Notes under the pieces: generated by a model
The model's database searches: none
Told to the model about the DNA's origin: nothing
Seen by the model: only the letters and a program-made list of their open reading frames with translations
Assembly (NCBI RefSeq): GCF_003471585.1
Contig: NZ_QRJO01000020.1
Location: 1-35,307 of the forward strand
Reading direction: 5' to 3'
From: Collinsella sp. AM18-10
Lineage (GTDB): Bacteria; Actinomycetota; Coriobacteriia; Coriobacteriales; Coriobacteriaceae
Length of the DNA stretch: 35,307 bases
Translations under genes and position numbers: made by a program
Shown: positions 14,940 through 23,878 of the stretch, in pieces
How positions within the stretch are numbered: position 1 is the stretch's first letter
How the letters are laid out: the number at the start of each line of letters is the position of its first letter

Positions 14940-17900
14940 CTAGCGAGTCCTATCCGAATTGTCCTCATTGGCGGTGTCTTTTTCGACCGCCGTGCGGCGG
15001 GCGCTGTAGGCGACGAGGCCGGCGCCTGCCGCGGCGAGTGCTGCAGCGGCTGCCGTAAGGGGAGCGTTGACATCGCCCGTGCCCGCAAGCGCACCCGCTT
15101 TTCCGGAGCGCTTGTTATTGCCGTGGTCCTTGCCACTGCCGGAGCTGCTTCCGCCGGAGCCGCCGCCCTCGTCAGCACCGCCGCCACTCGAACCACCATC
15201 GCCGTCTGCTGTCATCGGGGCGTCGTGAAGTCCTGTCGTATCCGCGCTGTCGCATACACCGACCTGAGCTTCTGAGCGTTCGCATGCCGCGTCGGGCACA
15301 TGAAGCTCGTGCAGTACGGCACCCAGCGCCGAGTTTGCGCCCGGTCGAATTTCCTCGAGCGTTATGGGATCGAGCGCCACCAGATTACGTGCCTTCGCAT
15401 ACAGCGTTACGCGTTTGCCCACTTCGTCGCTCCAACTCTCGGGGATGGCGAAGCTCATGCGGAACTGTGCCGTGCAGCCCGGTGCCAGCACGGCGTTGCC
15501 GTTGTCGGCTACCAGCGGGTGCGTCGCAAAACGTGCGCCCAGCGTCTCGAGCGCGTACTTCACGTGTGCCATATCATTGGTCGAAGCATCCTCGGCAAGC
15601 TCTGGATCGTAGATCGAAGCCATGCGTACGTTCGCTCCGAATCCGATGGATGCGCTGGAGAACGGTTGGCTGGAGCCCTCTCGGTACAGATCGATCGTGC
15701 CGGCAGTCAGCAAAGTGTTGCCGTCGTTTCGCACCGTGACCATGAAGGATTCGCCTGCTGCTCCGGGCACCACCGCGCCCGAGGTAGCGACCGCGCCCGT
15801 CGGAGTGGCACACGCCACCAGAGGCACTTCGATACCGTGCAGCTCTGCCTCGCTCTTCTCCGCGCTCACAATGTGCGTGGCGAGCGCGGAGAGCATGCCT
15901 CCCGACGTCAAAAATGTCGTTATCTGATCGACGGGATGGTCCAGCTCGCACATCACGAACGGCTCCGTGAACAGATCGCCTGCCAAGGTGCTGGCGAAGA
16001 TGCGGAAGTGCTTGCCCATCACTGCTACCGGGTTGCCTTCTTCGTCGTAGGTTTGCCCCACCTTGCCATCGGTGTTCTCTACATAGAGCGCGCACCTGCC
16101 GTTGTTGCTTACGCTAAACGATGCCGGGCCACAGCCTGCGGCACCCACGGGCTGCGTTGCAAATGCCGATGCGCCTCGCGTCCAAGTAATATGCTGCAGC
16201 TGCTCGTTGACGGTGGCCAAAAAGCCCGAATGTTGTGGCCACGGCACCGCATGGGGCACCGTGGCGTCTGGTGGCATAACGCCCCAACCCGCAATGGACT
16301 GGCCGATCACGGCGTACGATGCGCAGCCGCAACCGCCTGCAGTCTCGTACGCAACGGGCACCACCATTTTGCCGTTGATATTCTCGGGCTCGCTCAGCTC
16401 GATACTCGACGGTGCCTGCGGAAAGCGAAGAACTTGGCGGAACGTCAGGCTGTCGCCCGAAACGTCCGACCACAGGGTGAAGCACTCCAGCGCAACCTCA
16501 GCCTCGCTGCCGAGCGCCTTCTCTGCGGTGGCTCCGCGGCGGTGGAGGTAGGCACCCGACAGGCGTCCGTTGACCAGCGCCTTGCCTACCGTGATACGCG
16601 GGCACTGCAGGCAATGGTAGCCATCCTCTTGCAGGCGGCCGCGCGAGATGCTGCGCCATGACGTATGCGACACCACGCGGATCTCGTCATTACTTATGCG
16701 CAGACGCACGACGGACAGTATGCCGGCTGTGCTTGCCGTATCGAAAAGGGTGTTGTCGCCGGCGGGGCGCTCGCCCGAGACCAGCAGCACGTAGGCGTCC
16801 TGGTTTCCTCTTCCGTCCGTATATTCCACCACGTCGAAGTCGTAATCGAATATGCCGTCGCGCTCCACGTCGCCCTCGCCAAACCCAAGGGGAAAGTCCA
16901 CGGGCGTGGGAGCGGACCACGTGCCGTTTGCCTTTGTGTGCACCACCAGGCGCGAGCGGCCATTGTCGCCGTAGCGCACCGAGGCGATACGGAACAGGCA
17001 TTCTACGCCGGCAATCATCGTTAGCTTCATGTGGGCTTCGCTGAGCACGCCGGAAAACAGCACGTTGTCGCTCGAGGGTTTTATGCCGCCACGCTCGTCC
17101 TCCGACACGCCGGCAGAATTGGCGTTCGGGTCCGCAACGGCGTTCGTTGACTGACCGATGTAGGTGTACTCATACATCGGCGCGGCGTTTTCGTCGTTTT
17201 CCATCAGTGCGTGGACGAAATGCTCAACCTGTCCCGTGTCGTCGCTTTCTGCATCCGCCTCGAGCTCAATGCGCGTGACCGCTTGATCCCAATCGCGCAC
17301 GACAGGCGCGACGTTTATCGCGGCGGCTGCAACCTCGGCGCGTGCGAGCAGCTCGGAATTGGTGACGATGGTGGCCGACGCGATAAACTGCGGCACACCA
17401 CCTGCCTCGGTGTTGCCGGGCGTGCCGAAGCAGGCATCCAGCGTGTAAGGCGTATCTCCACCCAATGCCAGCTCAGAGCGTTGGGGCACATACCGGTCGT
17501 CATTGTTCACCGACATATTCCACGAATCGATGAGTGTGGGCCACGACCCCGACCAAGCCTTGGTGGTCCACTTGAACATTACGAACTGGAGTATCACATC
17601 GACATCGACGTCTGCACCCACGCGCAGCCGCGGAAGCTGGTGTCCATCTGCCTTCTCGTACCCAATGAACAGCGTGAGGGATGCGGCACCGCGCACGGCA
17701 GACGAAGCGACGCCTGCAACGCCGGCTCCAAAGGTGACGGCAAGTCCGATCTGGATGGTGAACGAGCCCGACGTGTTGGAATAGTCGAGCGAAATGTTCT
17801 TGAAAAACGCCGCGCCGCTGCCGTGCGTGTGGGCACCCACAGCGAGTGCCAGCTTCGCCAGCACCCAAGGGTTGACGTTTAGGAAAAATGGCACCGGTCC

Positions 17901-19307
17901 TAGGGTAAACTGCTCGGTCCAATTGAGGTCAGTTCTTACCTGGAAGAGGGCCTTAATATTGCCGTATGCAGGGTCGTTGTTGTTACCCCAGGTTTTGCCC
18001 ACCCAATCGTAGGCGAGCGAGCCGTACAGCTGTGTGGCGATATCCATCGTGAACAGCGGCGTGCAATGGTGGCGAAGGAGCTTGGTGTTTCTTGGATCGG
18101 TGCCCGAACCGGCACTCATACTTTTGTACTGATTCCACTTCCCCTCCATCTCGTCGAGGTAGCGGTTTGCCTGCTTGGCGCCCGACTCACGCGGCGATTT
18201 CTTCCAGTATTCCGGATCAGGGTTGCCCGAATCGTTCATATAGCTGGCTGGTTTGTATCCTCCGCCAAACAGTACGTACCCGGCAAACGAGAAATCGAAC
18301 AGAATGGGGAACGAGGGCATCCAGCACGTGAACTTATTACCACCGATGCCGGGAAACGATGCGGGGAAATCAAACGGAGTGATCTCTTGGTCCATAGTGG
18401 TGGGGACGATAGTGGTCGATCCGGATTCCGCCTTTGCCGCCGGCGCGGTAACAACGGCCATGGGGGAGGAGAGCGTGTAGGTTTTGTCCTGGTAGTCGAG
18501 GACAAAGCGCAGCTTGCATCCTTCTTCCAGAAGGCTCGACGCTGCATCGAGGAACTTGTCTTCGAGTGTGAACGTCGCCAGATTATCCGCGCTCGATGCG
18601 CTGGCCTTGATCTGACCAATCTGCGTGACGGTTTCGGTTGAGCTGCCCGCAGCGGGCATCACTTTATTGATATGCAATGTTGCCTGCCCGCCCTGCGGCA
18701 GATGAGCCTGCACGGTAAAGGCGTGCGTATCGGGCTGCTCGTTTGCCGTGTCGTCCTTCGGCAATGCCATGAACGTTGCTTCAGCGTACTGGATGTCCCA
18801 TTCGTCGAATGTGAGCTGGCGGAAGTACGGCTCGCCGTCGGAAAGCGGACGCGTGGGCGCGGTTATGGCGGTGCCGCCCTGGATACGCGCAAGGGGAATC
18901 TCGACATCGCGGTAGCCCGCCATGTTAATGGAGATGCCGCCGTTAAAGTCGTACGCGTCAAGGAGCTTTGCCTCGTCTACGTAGCCTTCCGAAAGCGAGG
19001 CAATCTCAAAGATGGCGGTGCCTTCGTCATCGGTCGTGGCGGCGAGCTGCTCGCCTGCGGCGTAGCGCGACGTGAGCGTGACCTGCGCTCCCTTGATGGG
19101 CATATTCTTGTTGGCGACGTCGACCACGACCACACCAAACATGGTGCGCGAGAGAACGAGCACCCTGAAGGGGTCTTTTTCGTCGGCATAGGCCGCGGTG
19201 GGCGCGAACGGCAGCAGGAAGGCATTTTCGCTTCCCGGCACGCGAGGCAACATGATGCTCGCTAGTGAGGACGCTCCGGCAACAAGTAACGAACGGCGAT
19301 CAAGCAT
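14940..19307 (-). CDS. Large exported, cell-wall-anchored surface protein
   Basis: About 1455 residues. The N-terminus (MLDRRSLLVAGASSLASIML, later AAYADEK) is a signal peptide with a twin-arginine-like RR. Next comes a carboxypeptidase-regulatory or Cna-B-like segment (NMPIKGAQVTLTSRYAAGEQ, DDEGTAIFEIASL). The long central part has no domain I recognise, apart from a late DUF11/CARDB-like stretch (SFMVTVRNDGNTLLTAGTIDLY). A Gly/Ser linker precedes LAGTGD, a ~20-residue hydrophobic segment and a basic tail, i.e. a sortase signal of the LAXTG kind used by class E enzymes. The start at 19305-19307 follows GGGAG; the longer frame to 19403 lacks a site. The LuxR-type gene just upstream in the same direction may regulate it. 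Confidence 0.82.
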   Translation of the reverse strand: MLDRRSLLVAGASSLASIMLPRVPGSENAFLLPFAPTAAYADEKDPFRVLVLSRTMFGVVVVDVANKNMPIKGAQVTLTSRYAAGEQLAATTDDEGTAIFEIASLSEGYVDEAKLLDAYDFNGGISINMAGYRDVEIPLARIQGGTAITAPTRPLSDGEPYFRQLTFDEWDIQYAEATFMALPKDDTANEQPDTHAFTVQAHLPQGGQATLHINKVMPAAGSSTETVTQIGQIKASASSADNLATFTLEDKFLDAASSLLEEGCKLRFVLDYQDKTYTLSSPMAVVTAPAAKAESGSTTIVPTTMDQEITPFDFPASFPGIGGNKFTCWMPSFPILFDFSFAGYVLFGGGYKPASYMNDSGNPDPEYWKKSPRESGAKQANRYLDEMEGKWNQYKSMSAGSGTDPRNTKLLRHHCTPLFTMDIATQLYGSLAYDWVGKTWGNNNDPAYGNIKALFQVRTDLNWTEQFTLGPVPFFLNVNPWVLAKLALAVGAHTHGSGAAFFKNISLDYSNTSGSFTIQIGLAVTFGAGVAGVASSAVRGAASLTLFIGYEKADGHQLPRLRVGADVDVDVILQFVMFKWTTKAWSGSWPTLIDSWNMSVNNDDRYVPQRSELALGGDTPYTLDACFGTPGNTEAGGVPQFIASATIVTNSELLARAEVAAAAINVAPVVRDWDQAVTRIELEADAESDDTGQVEHFVHALMENDENAAPMYEYTYIGQSTNAVADPNANSAGVSEDERGGIKPSSDNVLFSGVLSEAHMKLTMIAGVECLFRIASVRYGDNGRSRLVVHTKANGTWSAPTPVDFPLGFGEGDVERDGIFDYDFDVVEYTDGRGNQDAYVLLVSGERPAGDNTLFDTASTAGILSVVRLRISNDEIRVVSHTSWRSISRGRLQEDGYHCLQCPRITVGKALVNGRLSGAYLHRRGATAEKALGSEAEVALECFTLWSDVSGDSLTFRQVLRFPQAPSSIELSEPENINGKMVVPVAYETAGGCGCASYAVIGQSIAGWGVMPPDATVPHAVPWPQHSGFLATVNEQLQHITWTRGASAFATQPVGAAGCGPASFSVSNNGRCALYVENTDGKVGQTYDEEGNPVAVMGKHFRIFASTLAGDLFTEPFVMCELDHPVDQITTFLTSGGMLSALATHIVSAEKSEAELHGIEVPLVACATPTGAVATSGAVVPGAAGESFMVTVRNDGNTLLTAGTIDLYREGSSQPFSSASIGFGANVRMASIYDPELAEDASTNDMAHVKYALETLGARFATHPLVADNGNAVLAPGCTAQFRMSFAIPESWSDEVGKRVTLYAKARNLVALDPITLEEIRPGANSALGAVLHELHVPDAACERSEAQVGVCDSADTTGLHDAPMTADGDGGSSGGGADEGGGSGGSSSGSGKDHGNNKRSGKAGALAGTGDVNAPLTAAAAALAAAGAGLVAYSARRTAVEKDTANEDNSDRTR

Positions 19308-19462
19308 CTTGGGCTCCCATCCCGCAAATATCGGTGGAAATAATCCAATTTTGCGAGAAGACGCTTCGTGGCGGTAGTGCCGTTCAAGGGTCAAAATGTC
19401 CAAATTGATCGAGCGAAGCGCCGGGTTCCGGAACGCGTTCGATGCGCTTGGCAGCCCGGTCG

Positions 19463-20467
19463 CTAACGCAACATGTGCGCGACCAGCTCGGCGCGTGTGC
19501 CGATGCCAAGCTTTGCGTATACGCCGGATAGGCGGTTTTTGACGGTGCCCGGCGATACTCCCATATGGCGTGCGATTTCAGCGTTGGTCCATCCGCGGCA
19601 GGCGAGCATGGCCATGGTGAACTCTGTGGTCGTTAAATCGTCGGCAACGTCCTCGCCCGAATCGGGGTTGTGGATGCGCCGCCAGCCGTAGCTGAAGCGG
19701 TACGTGATCTCGATGATGCGTGCGAAGTCGTCAGGGTATTGCGTTTTTAGGCATGCCTCGATGAGCCCCTGCAAAAGGCCGTGGTGCTCGCCAATGAGCT
19801 CGATAAGGCCGTCGGGGCGCGCAATGTCCCAAGCGGCTCCAAAATGCGCTTTTGCGGCGTCGATGTCCTTGAGGCTCATGCATGCCATGGAAGCTGCCAG
19901 GTGCAGGAACAGTTCCGAGATGGGATAGCTTCCCTGTTTCATAATTAGGGCGTTTTCCGCCATGCCCAGGCTGCGGCCGTATTCGCCGCGCAGATACAAG
20001 GCGTGCGCCATCACGTAGCTGGCGAACAGTCGCAGGCCTTCGGGTAGGTGCGCCGCAAGTGGATAAAACTCTTCGGCAGAATACGGGGAAGGCAAGTGCA
20101 GCAGGACGCTCGCGGCCGAGGCGAACAGGATATGCGTGGCGTGGACGGCGGGCGATTCCTCGTCGGCCGGCGTATCGAGGATGCCCGCAAGGCACCGGCG
20201 GGCGTCGGCGATACGGTTGAGCGACAGACTGGCGTATCCGCAGATAAAGCATGCGGAATAGCGCAGCGCGGGATCGGTGACGTCAAGATAGGGGTGCGCC
20301 GTCTTGGCGGCGAGTGCGGCCTGTCCGCGAAAGTACAGCGCTTCTGCCGTGGCGATGGCGCGTGAATCGGGGTCGGAAATGCCTGCAACCGCAGCGTCAA
20401 TCTGCCCCGGCACAAAGGCGGTGCACATCAACGGCATGGGAACGCATGGGTAGCCATCGCAGTCCAT
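19463..20467 (-). CDS. LuxR-type transcriptional regulator
   Basis: A 334-residue protein whose C-terminal ~55 residues are a LuxR HTH: TTTEFTMAMLACRGWTNAEIARHMGVSPGTVKNRLSGVYAKLGI. The first ~270 residues are helical and repeat-like (FRGQAALAAKTAHPYLD, CFICGYASLSLNRIADARRCL, ALYLRGEYGRSLGMAENALI), resembling TPR-type sensory regions of MalT-like regulators but without an ATPase domain. The start at 20465-20467 follows GGGAGATGG. The open frame reaches 21934, but that part is antisense to guaA and is not coding. It lies 155 bases upstream of the surface protein gene in the same direction. Confidence 0.85.
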   Translation of the reverse strand: MDCDGYPCVPMPLMCTAFVPGQIDAAVAGISDPDSRAIATAEALYFRGQAALAAKTAHPYLDVTDPALRYSACFICGYASLSLNRIADARRCLAGILDTPADEESPAVHATHILFASAASVLLHLPSPYSAEEFYPLAAHLPEGLRLFASYVMAHALYLRGEYGRSLGMAENALIMKQGSYPISELFLHLAASMACMSLKDIDAAKAHFGAAWDIARPDGLIELIGEHHGLLQGLIEACLKTQYPDDFARIIEITYRFSYGWRRIHNPDSGEDVADDLTTTEFTMAMLACRGWTNAEIARHMGVSPGTVKNRLSGVYAKLGIGTRAELVAHMLR

Positions 20468-20589
20468 CTTCCATCTCCCAACAGCTGGCAACACTAGCAG
20501 CAATTGTACTCTTGTTGCTCGGGACTGGAATTTGTGGGTATCGTCTACGATTGTGCCGAACGTATAAAGGAAGAGTCTATTGGCGATGC

Positions 20590-20626
20590 TCCCAAGGTGG
20601 CTACCGAAGTCTAGCTGACCTTGGGA
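20590..20626. other. Stable stem-loop in the guaA upstream region
   Basis: TCCCAAGGT (20590-20598) pairs perfectly with ACCTTGGGA (20618-20626), and inside it GCTA (20600-20603) pairs with TAGC (20612-20615). No U-tract follows on either strand. It lies between the divergent LuxR and guaA genes, in a ~300-base gap, upstream of a TATAAT at 20693-20698 that probably serves guaA. It is not the purine-riboswitch fold as far as I can see. Confidence 0.45.
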
Positions 20627-20764
20627 TATAGAAAAACTGCCGCCCCTGCAAAAAGCTCTGTCGCAGCGATGGGAAACGTATCTCGTTCTGCATATAATGA
20701 GGTCATATGACGGTGCGTCTGCATACGCGCGGCGCATTTCCATCGAACCGAGAAGGAGCTCTGC

Positions 20765-21745
20765 ATGGATCCCAACAAGCGTCCCGACGACATGGTGCGT
20801 ATCACCACTCCCGAACTTGCCCAGGTGTTCATCGATGAGCAGGTCGCTGCAATCCGCGAGCAGATCGGCGACAAGAAGGTCCTGCTGGCTCTTTCCGGCG
20901 GCGTCGACAGTTCGGTTGTCGCGGCCCTGCTCATCAAGGCCATCGGCAAGCAGCTCATTTGCGTGCATGTGAACCACGGCCTGATGCGCAAGGGTGAGAG
21001 CGAACAGGTCATCGACGTCTTCAAGAACCAGATGGACGCTAACCTGGTCTATGTGGACGCGACCGATCGCTTCCTGGATAAGCTCGTGGACGTCGAGGAG
21101 CCCGAGGCCAAGCGCAAGATCATCGGTGCCGAGTTTATCCGCGTGTTCGAGGAGGAGGCCCGCAAGGTTGGCGACGAGGTCAGTTTCCTCGCCCAGGGCA
21201 CCATCTATCCCGACATTCTTGAGTCCCAAGACGGCGTGAAGGCTCACCACAACGTGGGCGGTCTGCCCGAGGATCTGCAGTTTGAGCTCTGCGAGCCCGT
21301 CAAACTGCTGTACAAGGACGAGGTCCGCGTCGTGGGTCGCGAGCTCGGCCTGCCCGAGAACATGGTCGAGCGCCAGCCGTTCCCCGGTCCCGGCCTGGGC
21401 GTCCGCTGCCTTGGTGCCATCACCCGCGACCGTCTTGAGGCGCTGCGCGAAGCCGACGCGATCGTGCGCGAGGAGATCGACAAGGCGGGTCTGACCATCT
21501 GGCAGTATTTTGCCGTCGTGCCCGACTTCCGCGCCACCGGCGTGCGCGAGGGCAAGCGCGCCTACGATTGGCCCTGTATCATCCGCTGCATCAACACCGT
21601 CGATGTCATGACCGCCGAGGTGCCTGAGCTCGACTGGGCGTTGCTCAAGCGCATTACCGCCCGCGTCACCGCCGAGGTTCCCGGCATCTGCCGCGTGTGC
21701 TACGACCTCACGCCGAAGCCCGTCGGCACGGTGGAGTGGGAGTAG
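20765..21745 (+). CDS. guaA: GMP synthase, ATP-pyrophosphatase subunit (stand-alone)
   Basis: A 326-residue protein covering only the ATP-PPase and dimerisation domains of GMP synthase, which makes GMP from XMP, ATP and ammonia. The P-loop SGGVDSS is at residues 44-50, with [27 protein letters not shown] and the C-terminal KPVGTVEWE, all family hallmarks. The ~190-residue glutaminase domain of ordinary bacterial GuaA is absent, and the protein starts cleanly with its own ribosome site (AAGGAG) at 20765. Ammonia must come from a separate glutaminase subunit encoded elsewhere, as in archaea, or from free ammonium. TATAAT at 20693-20698 is a likely -10. A strong terminator follows. Confidence 0.93.
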   Translation: MDPNKRPDDMVRITTPELAQVFIDEQVAAIREQIGDKKVLLALSGGVDSSVVAALLIKAIGKQLICVHVNHGLMRKGESEQVIDVFKNQMDANLVYVDATDRFLDKLVDVEEPEAKRKIIGAEFIRVFEEEARKVGDEVSFLAQGTIYPDILESQDGVKAHHNVGGLPEDLQFELCEPVKLLYKDEVRVVGRELGLPENMVERQPFPGPGLGVRCLGAITRDRLEALREADAIVREEIDKAGLTIWQYFAVVPDFRATGVREGKRAYDWPCIIRCINTVDVMTAEVPELDWALLKRITARVTAEVPGICRVCYDLTPKPVGTVEWE

Positions 21746-21782
21746 GCTTCTACTCTTTTGGGCGAATTGCATTGACAGGGAG

Positions 21783-21820
21783 GGGGTCCCGCGCAAACGT
21801 GTGCGGGACCCCTTTCGTTT
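21783..21820 (+). terminator. Intrinsic terminator after guaA
   Basis: GGGGTCCCGC (21783-21792) pairs with GCGGGACCCC (21803-21812), followed by TTTCGTTTT. It abuts the end of the convergent histidine kinase gene. Confidence 0.9.
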
Positions 21821-22971
21821 TACTGTTCGGTTAATGCTGCGGATCGTTTTGGAAGGCTTGCGAGCATAGTGGTCCCGTTCTCGGAACTTGCTTCGACCTC
21901 TACAGCGCCACCGTGAAGCGCTGCAATCTCCCAAACGAGCGCGAGTCCGAGTCCTGCGCCGCCGTATGCCCTGCTGCGGGATTTATCCAGGCGAAAGAAC
22001 GGTTGGAAGATGCTCTCGTGGTACTGCTTGGGTATTCCCGGGCCCTGGTCCTCGACTCGCAGGAACACGCGGCTGTTGTTGTCGCAGATGGAGACGTTGA
22101 CAGTCGAGCCGGGGCGGCTGTAACGGATGGCATTTTCGACCAGGTTAAACACCAGCCGATAGAGGAGCGTGTCGCTCCCGATTACTAAAGCGTCTCCAGC
22201 ACAATTGAGGGCTATGCCCTTATTTTCGGCAAGTGGCGCAAGGTCGGTGAGGACCTCTTCGGACAAGGGACCAAGTTCAACATCGTCCTCGCAAGGAACG
22301 CTGCGGAGCTCACTCATCTCGAGCAACACCTTGGTCATCCGCGACATCCGCTCAGTTTGTTCTTGTAGCAGGCCGAGCAGCTCGGCTGTTTCGGGTTGCA
22401 AACCGGAGTGCTCGGAGATGAATAGTTCAATCTGTGCTTGCATAAGGGCGAGCGGGGTGCGAAGCTCGTGTGCGGCGTTGCCGGTAAACTGACGCTGTGC
22501 AGAGAACCCTTCGCCAAGACGAGCGATCATGTCGTTGAAAGAGGCGCTGCATCGTTGTAGCTCGGTGGGCACATCTTCATTGAGTCTGATTTCGCTTAGG
22601 TTGTCAGGCTGCACACGCTCAACCTGAGCTGCAAAAGCCCGTAGCGGTTTGAGTGCACGGCCGCTCACAAAGTATGCCAGCGCGCCGCCAAGGAGTGTGA
22701 CTCCAGCCGTGATGTACCAGGCTGTCGTGCCAAAAGACTCCTGTGCGTCATTTACGACGATTGTGACCTTGTCATCGAGGGCCGCTTTCGTTGGGTCGAA
22801 CGCCTGGAGCGAATCTTCGCCGGTTGCGTTAAAGGCCGAGATGTCGCTGCCGATGGCATCCATGTAGCGCATGCCCGTATAGCCGACCAAGCAGTTCGTC
22901 AGTACGCATGCCGCACACGTCAGCAGTGCCGTCATAATCGTTATGCGCCATTGCAGCGAAAGCCCTTTCAT
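21820..22971 (-). CDS. Two-component sensor histidine kinase
   Basis: A 383-residue membrane kinase. Two transmembrane segments (about residues 10-30 and 84-103) bracket a ~50-residue external sensor. A HAMP linker follows, then the H-box NAAHELRTPLALM with His168, the N-box LVENAIRYS, the G1 box VEDQGPGI and the G2 box GGAGLGLALV. The sensed signal is unknown. Its start overlaps the end of the response-regulator gene by 4 bases, and the pair diverges from the thiol-redox operon at 23.7 kb, a likely target. Confidence 0.93.
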   Translation of the reverse strand: MKGLSLQWRITIMTALLTCAACVLTNCLVGYTGMRYMDAIGSDISAFNATGEDSLQAFDPTKAALDDKVTIVVNDAQESFGTTAWYITAGVTLLGGALAYFVSGRALKPLRAFAAQVERVQPDNLSEIRLNEDVPTELQRCSASFNDMIARLGEGFSAQRQFTGNAAHELRTPLALMQAQIELFISEHSGLQPETAELLGLLQEQTERMSRMTKVLLEMSELRSVPCEDDVELGPLSEEVLTDLAPLAENKGIALNCAGDALVIGSDTLLYRLVFNLVENAIRYSRPGSTVNVSICDNNSRVFLRVEDQGPGIPKQYHESIFQPFFRLDKSRSRAYGGAGLGLALVWEIAALHGGAVEVEASSENGTTMLASLPKRSAALTEQ

Positions 22972-23642
22972 TCTCCATCCTCCATAACGTAGCCCTCTCC
23001 AATCCGATTGCGAATCGGGTCGTATCCCAAAGCGCTGCGTAGCTTTTTGCGGAGCGACGAGATATGAACGCGGGTTGCGTTGCTAAAGCTGTTGACGCTG
23101 CTGTCCCATACATGCTCGATAAGCTCTTCCTGGCTCACCGGCCGCCCCTGGTTAAGCATCAGGTATTCCAAGATGCCGGTCTCCTTGCGCGTGAGGGATA
23201 GGGTCTCGCCGCCCACGGAGGCGAGGCGCGCCTTGGTGTCAAAGCTCAACAATCCACAGGCTAGAACAACGTCGTTTTGCGTAAAGCGCCTGAGCGTGAG
23301 ACTGCGTATGCGTGCCGCCAGCTCGTCAAGATGGAACGGCTTGGTGAGGTAGTCGTTGGCGCCCGCATCGAGCCCCGCTACCTTGTCGGAGACCTCGCCA
23401 CGTGCCGAGAGCACAAGCACCTTGGTCTCACAATCAGTTGTCCTGAGTTGCCTGAGCACGGTCATGCCGTCGACATGGGGGAGATTGAGGTCGAGCACGA
23501 CAAGATCAAAGGTCTCGACATCGAGCAGATCGAGGGCCTGCTGCCCGTCGTAGCAGCAGTCGACGCTATAGGCTAAGTTGCGCAGGCTGCGTGCGATCGC
23601 ATCGCACAGCGCCCGCTCGTCCTCGACGACCAAGATGCGCAT
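22968..23642 (-). CDS. OmpR-family response regulator
   Basis: A 224-residue regulator. The receiver domain has the acidic pair Glu7-Asp8, phospho-acceptor Asp51 (VVLDLNLPHVDGM) and NDYLTKPF with the conserved Lys. The C-terminal winged helix shows LTRKETGILEYLMLNQGRPVS and ATRVHISSLRKKL. It is the upstream gene of the kinase pair and is transcribed away from the small CXXC-peptide gene, so the ~90-base gap (23643-23731) likely holds its operator as well as the divergent promoters. Confidence 0.94.
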   Translation of the reverse strand: MRILVVEDERALCDAIARSLRNLAYSVDCCYDGQQALDLLDVETFDLVVLDLNLPHVDGMTVLRQLRTTDCETKVLVLSARGEVSDKVAGLDAGANDYLTKPFHLDELAARIRSLTLRRFTQNDVVLACGLLSFDTKARLASVGGETLSLTRKETGILEYLMLNQGRPVSQEELIEHVWDSSVNSFSNATRVHISSLRKKLRSALGYDPIRNRIGEGYVMEDGE

Positions 23643-23731
23643 AACGTTCTCCTTGCATAGTCATTCGCGCTTAACACGGATTTTATAGTCGGTATGGTCC
23701 AATGGGTCGCGAAACGAAAGGAGTGGTCAGA

Positions 23732-23878
23732 TTGTTCAAAGCGATTAAGCCTGTGGCGCAGGTGGCTTTGCTGATCGTTGGGGTAGCCATGGTTGGCTTT
23801 GGCATTATGCGCGGCGAGGCAGATGCCGTGCTGGCCAAGGCAATCAGGCTGTGCTTGGAGTGTATCGGAATTGGATAA
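23732..23878 (+). CDS. CD1871A-type small CXXC-motif protein
   Basis: A 48-residue peptide: one membrane helix (VALLIVGVAMVGFGIM) followed by a short segment ending in RLCLECIGIG, the CXXC tail of the CD1871A family. Such peptides are found next to NapH-like Fe-S proteins and TlpA-type thioredoxins, exactly as here, and probably help pass reducing power across the membrane. I use the TTG at 23732 because AAAGGAG lies 8 bases upstream. In-frame GTG 23723 sits on the ribosome site and ATG 23702 has none. The stop overlaps the start of the next gene. Confidence 0.75.
   Translation: MFKAIKPVAQVALLIVGVAMVGFGIMRGEADAVLAKAIRLCLECIGIG

Noticed and set aside
19425..19440. GAACGCGTTC palindrome as a second LexA box
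   Set aside because: The GAAC and GTTC halves are 2 bases apart, not 4, so it does not fit the SOS consensus.
20585..20625. Possible short leader peptide with AAGGAAGAG ribosome site upstream of guaA
   Set aside because: The 10-codon frame lies in the stem-loop but shows no codon bias for a purine-related or amino-acid signal; too little to support attenuation.
20468..21934. N-terminal extension of the LuxR-type gene into the guaA region
   Set aside because: The extra ~490 codons are antisense to guaA, whose product has every GMP-synthase motif; a good ribosome site exists at 20467.
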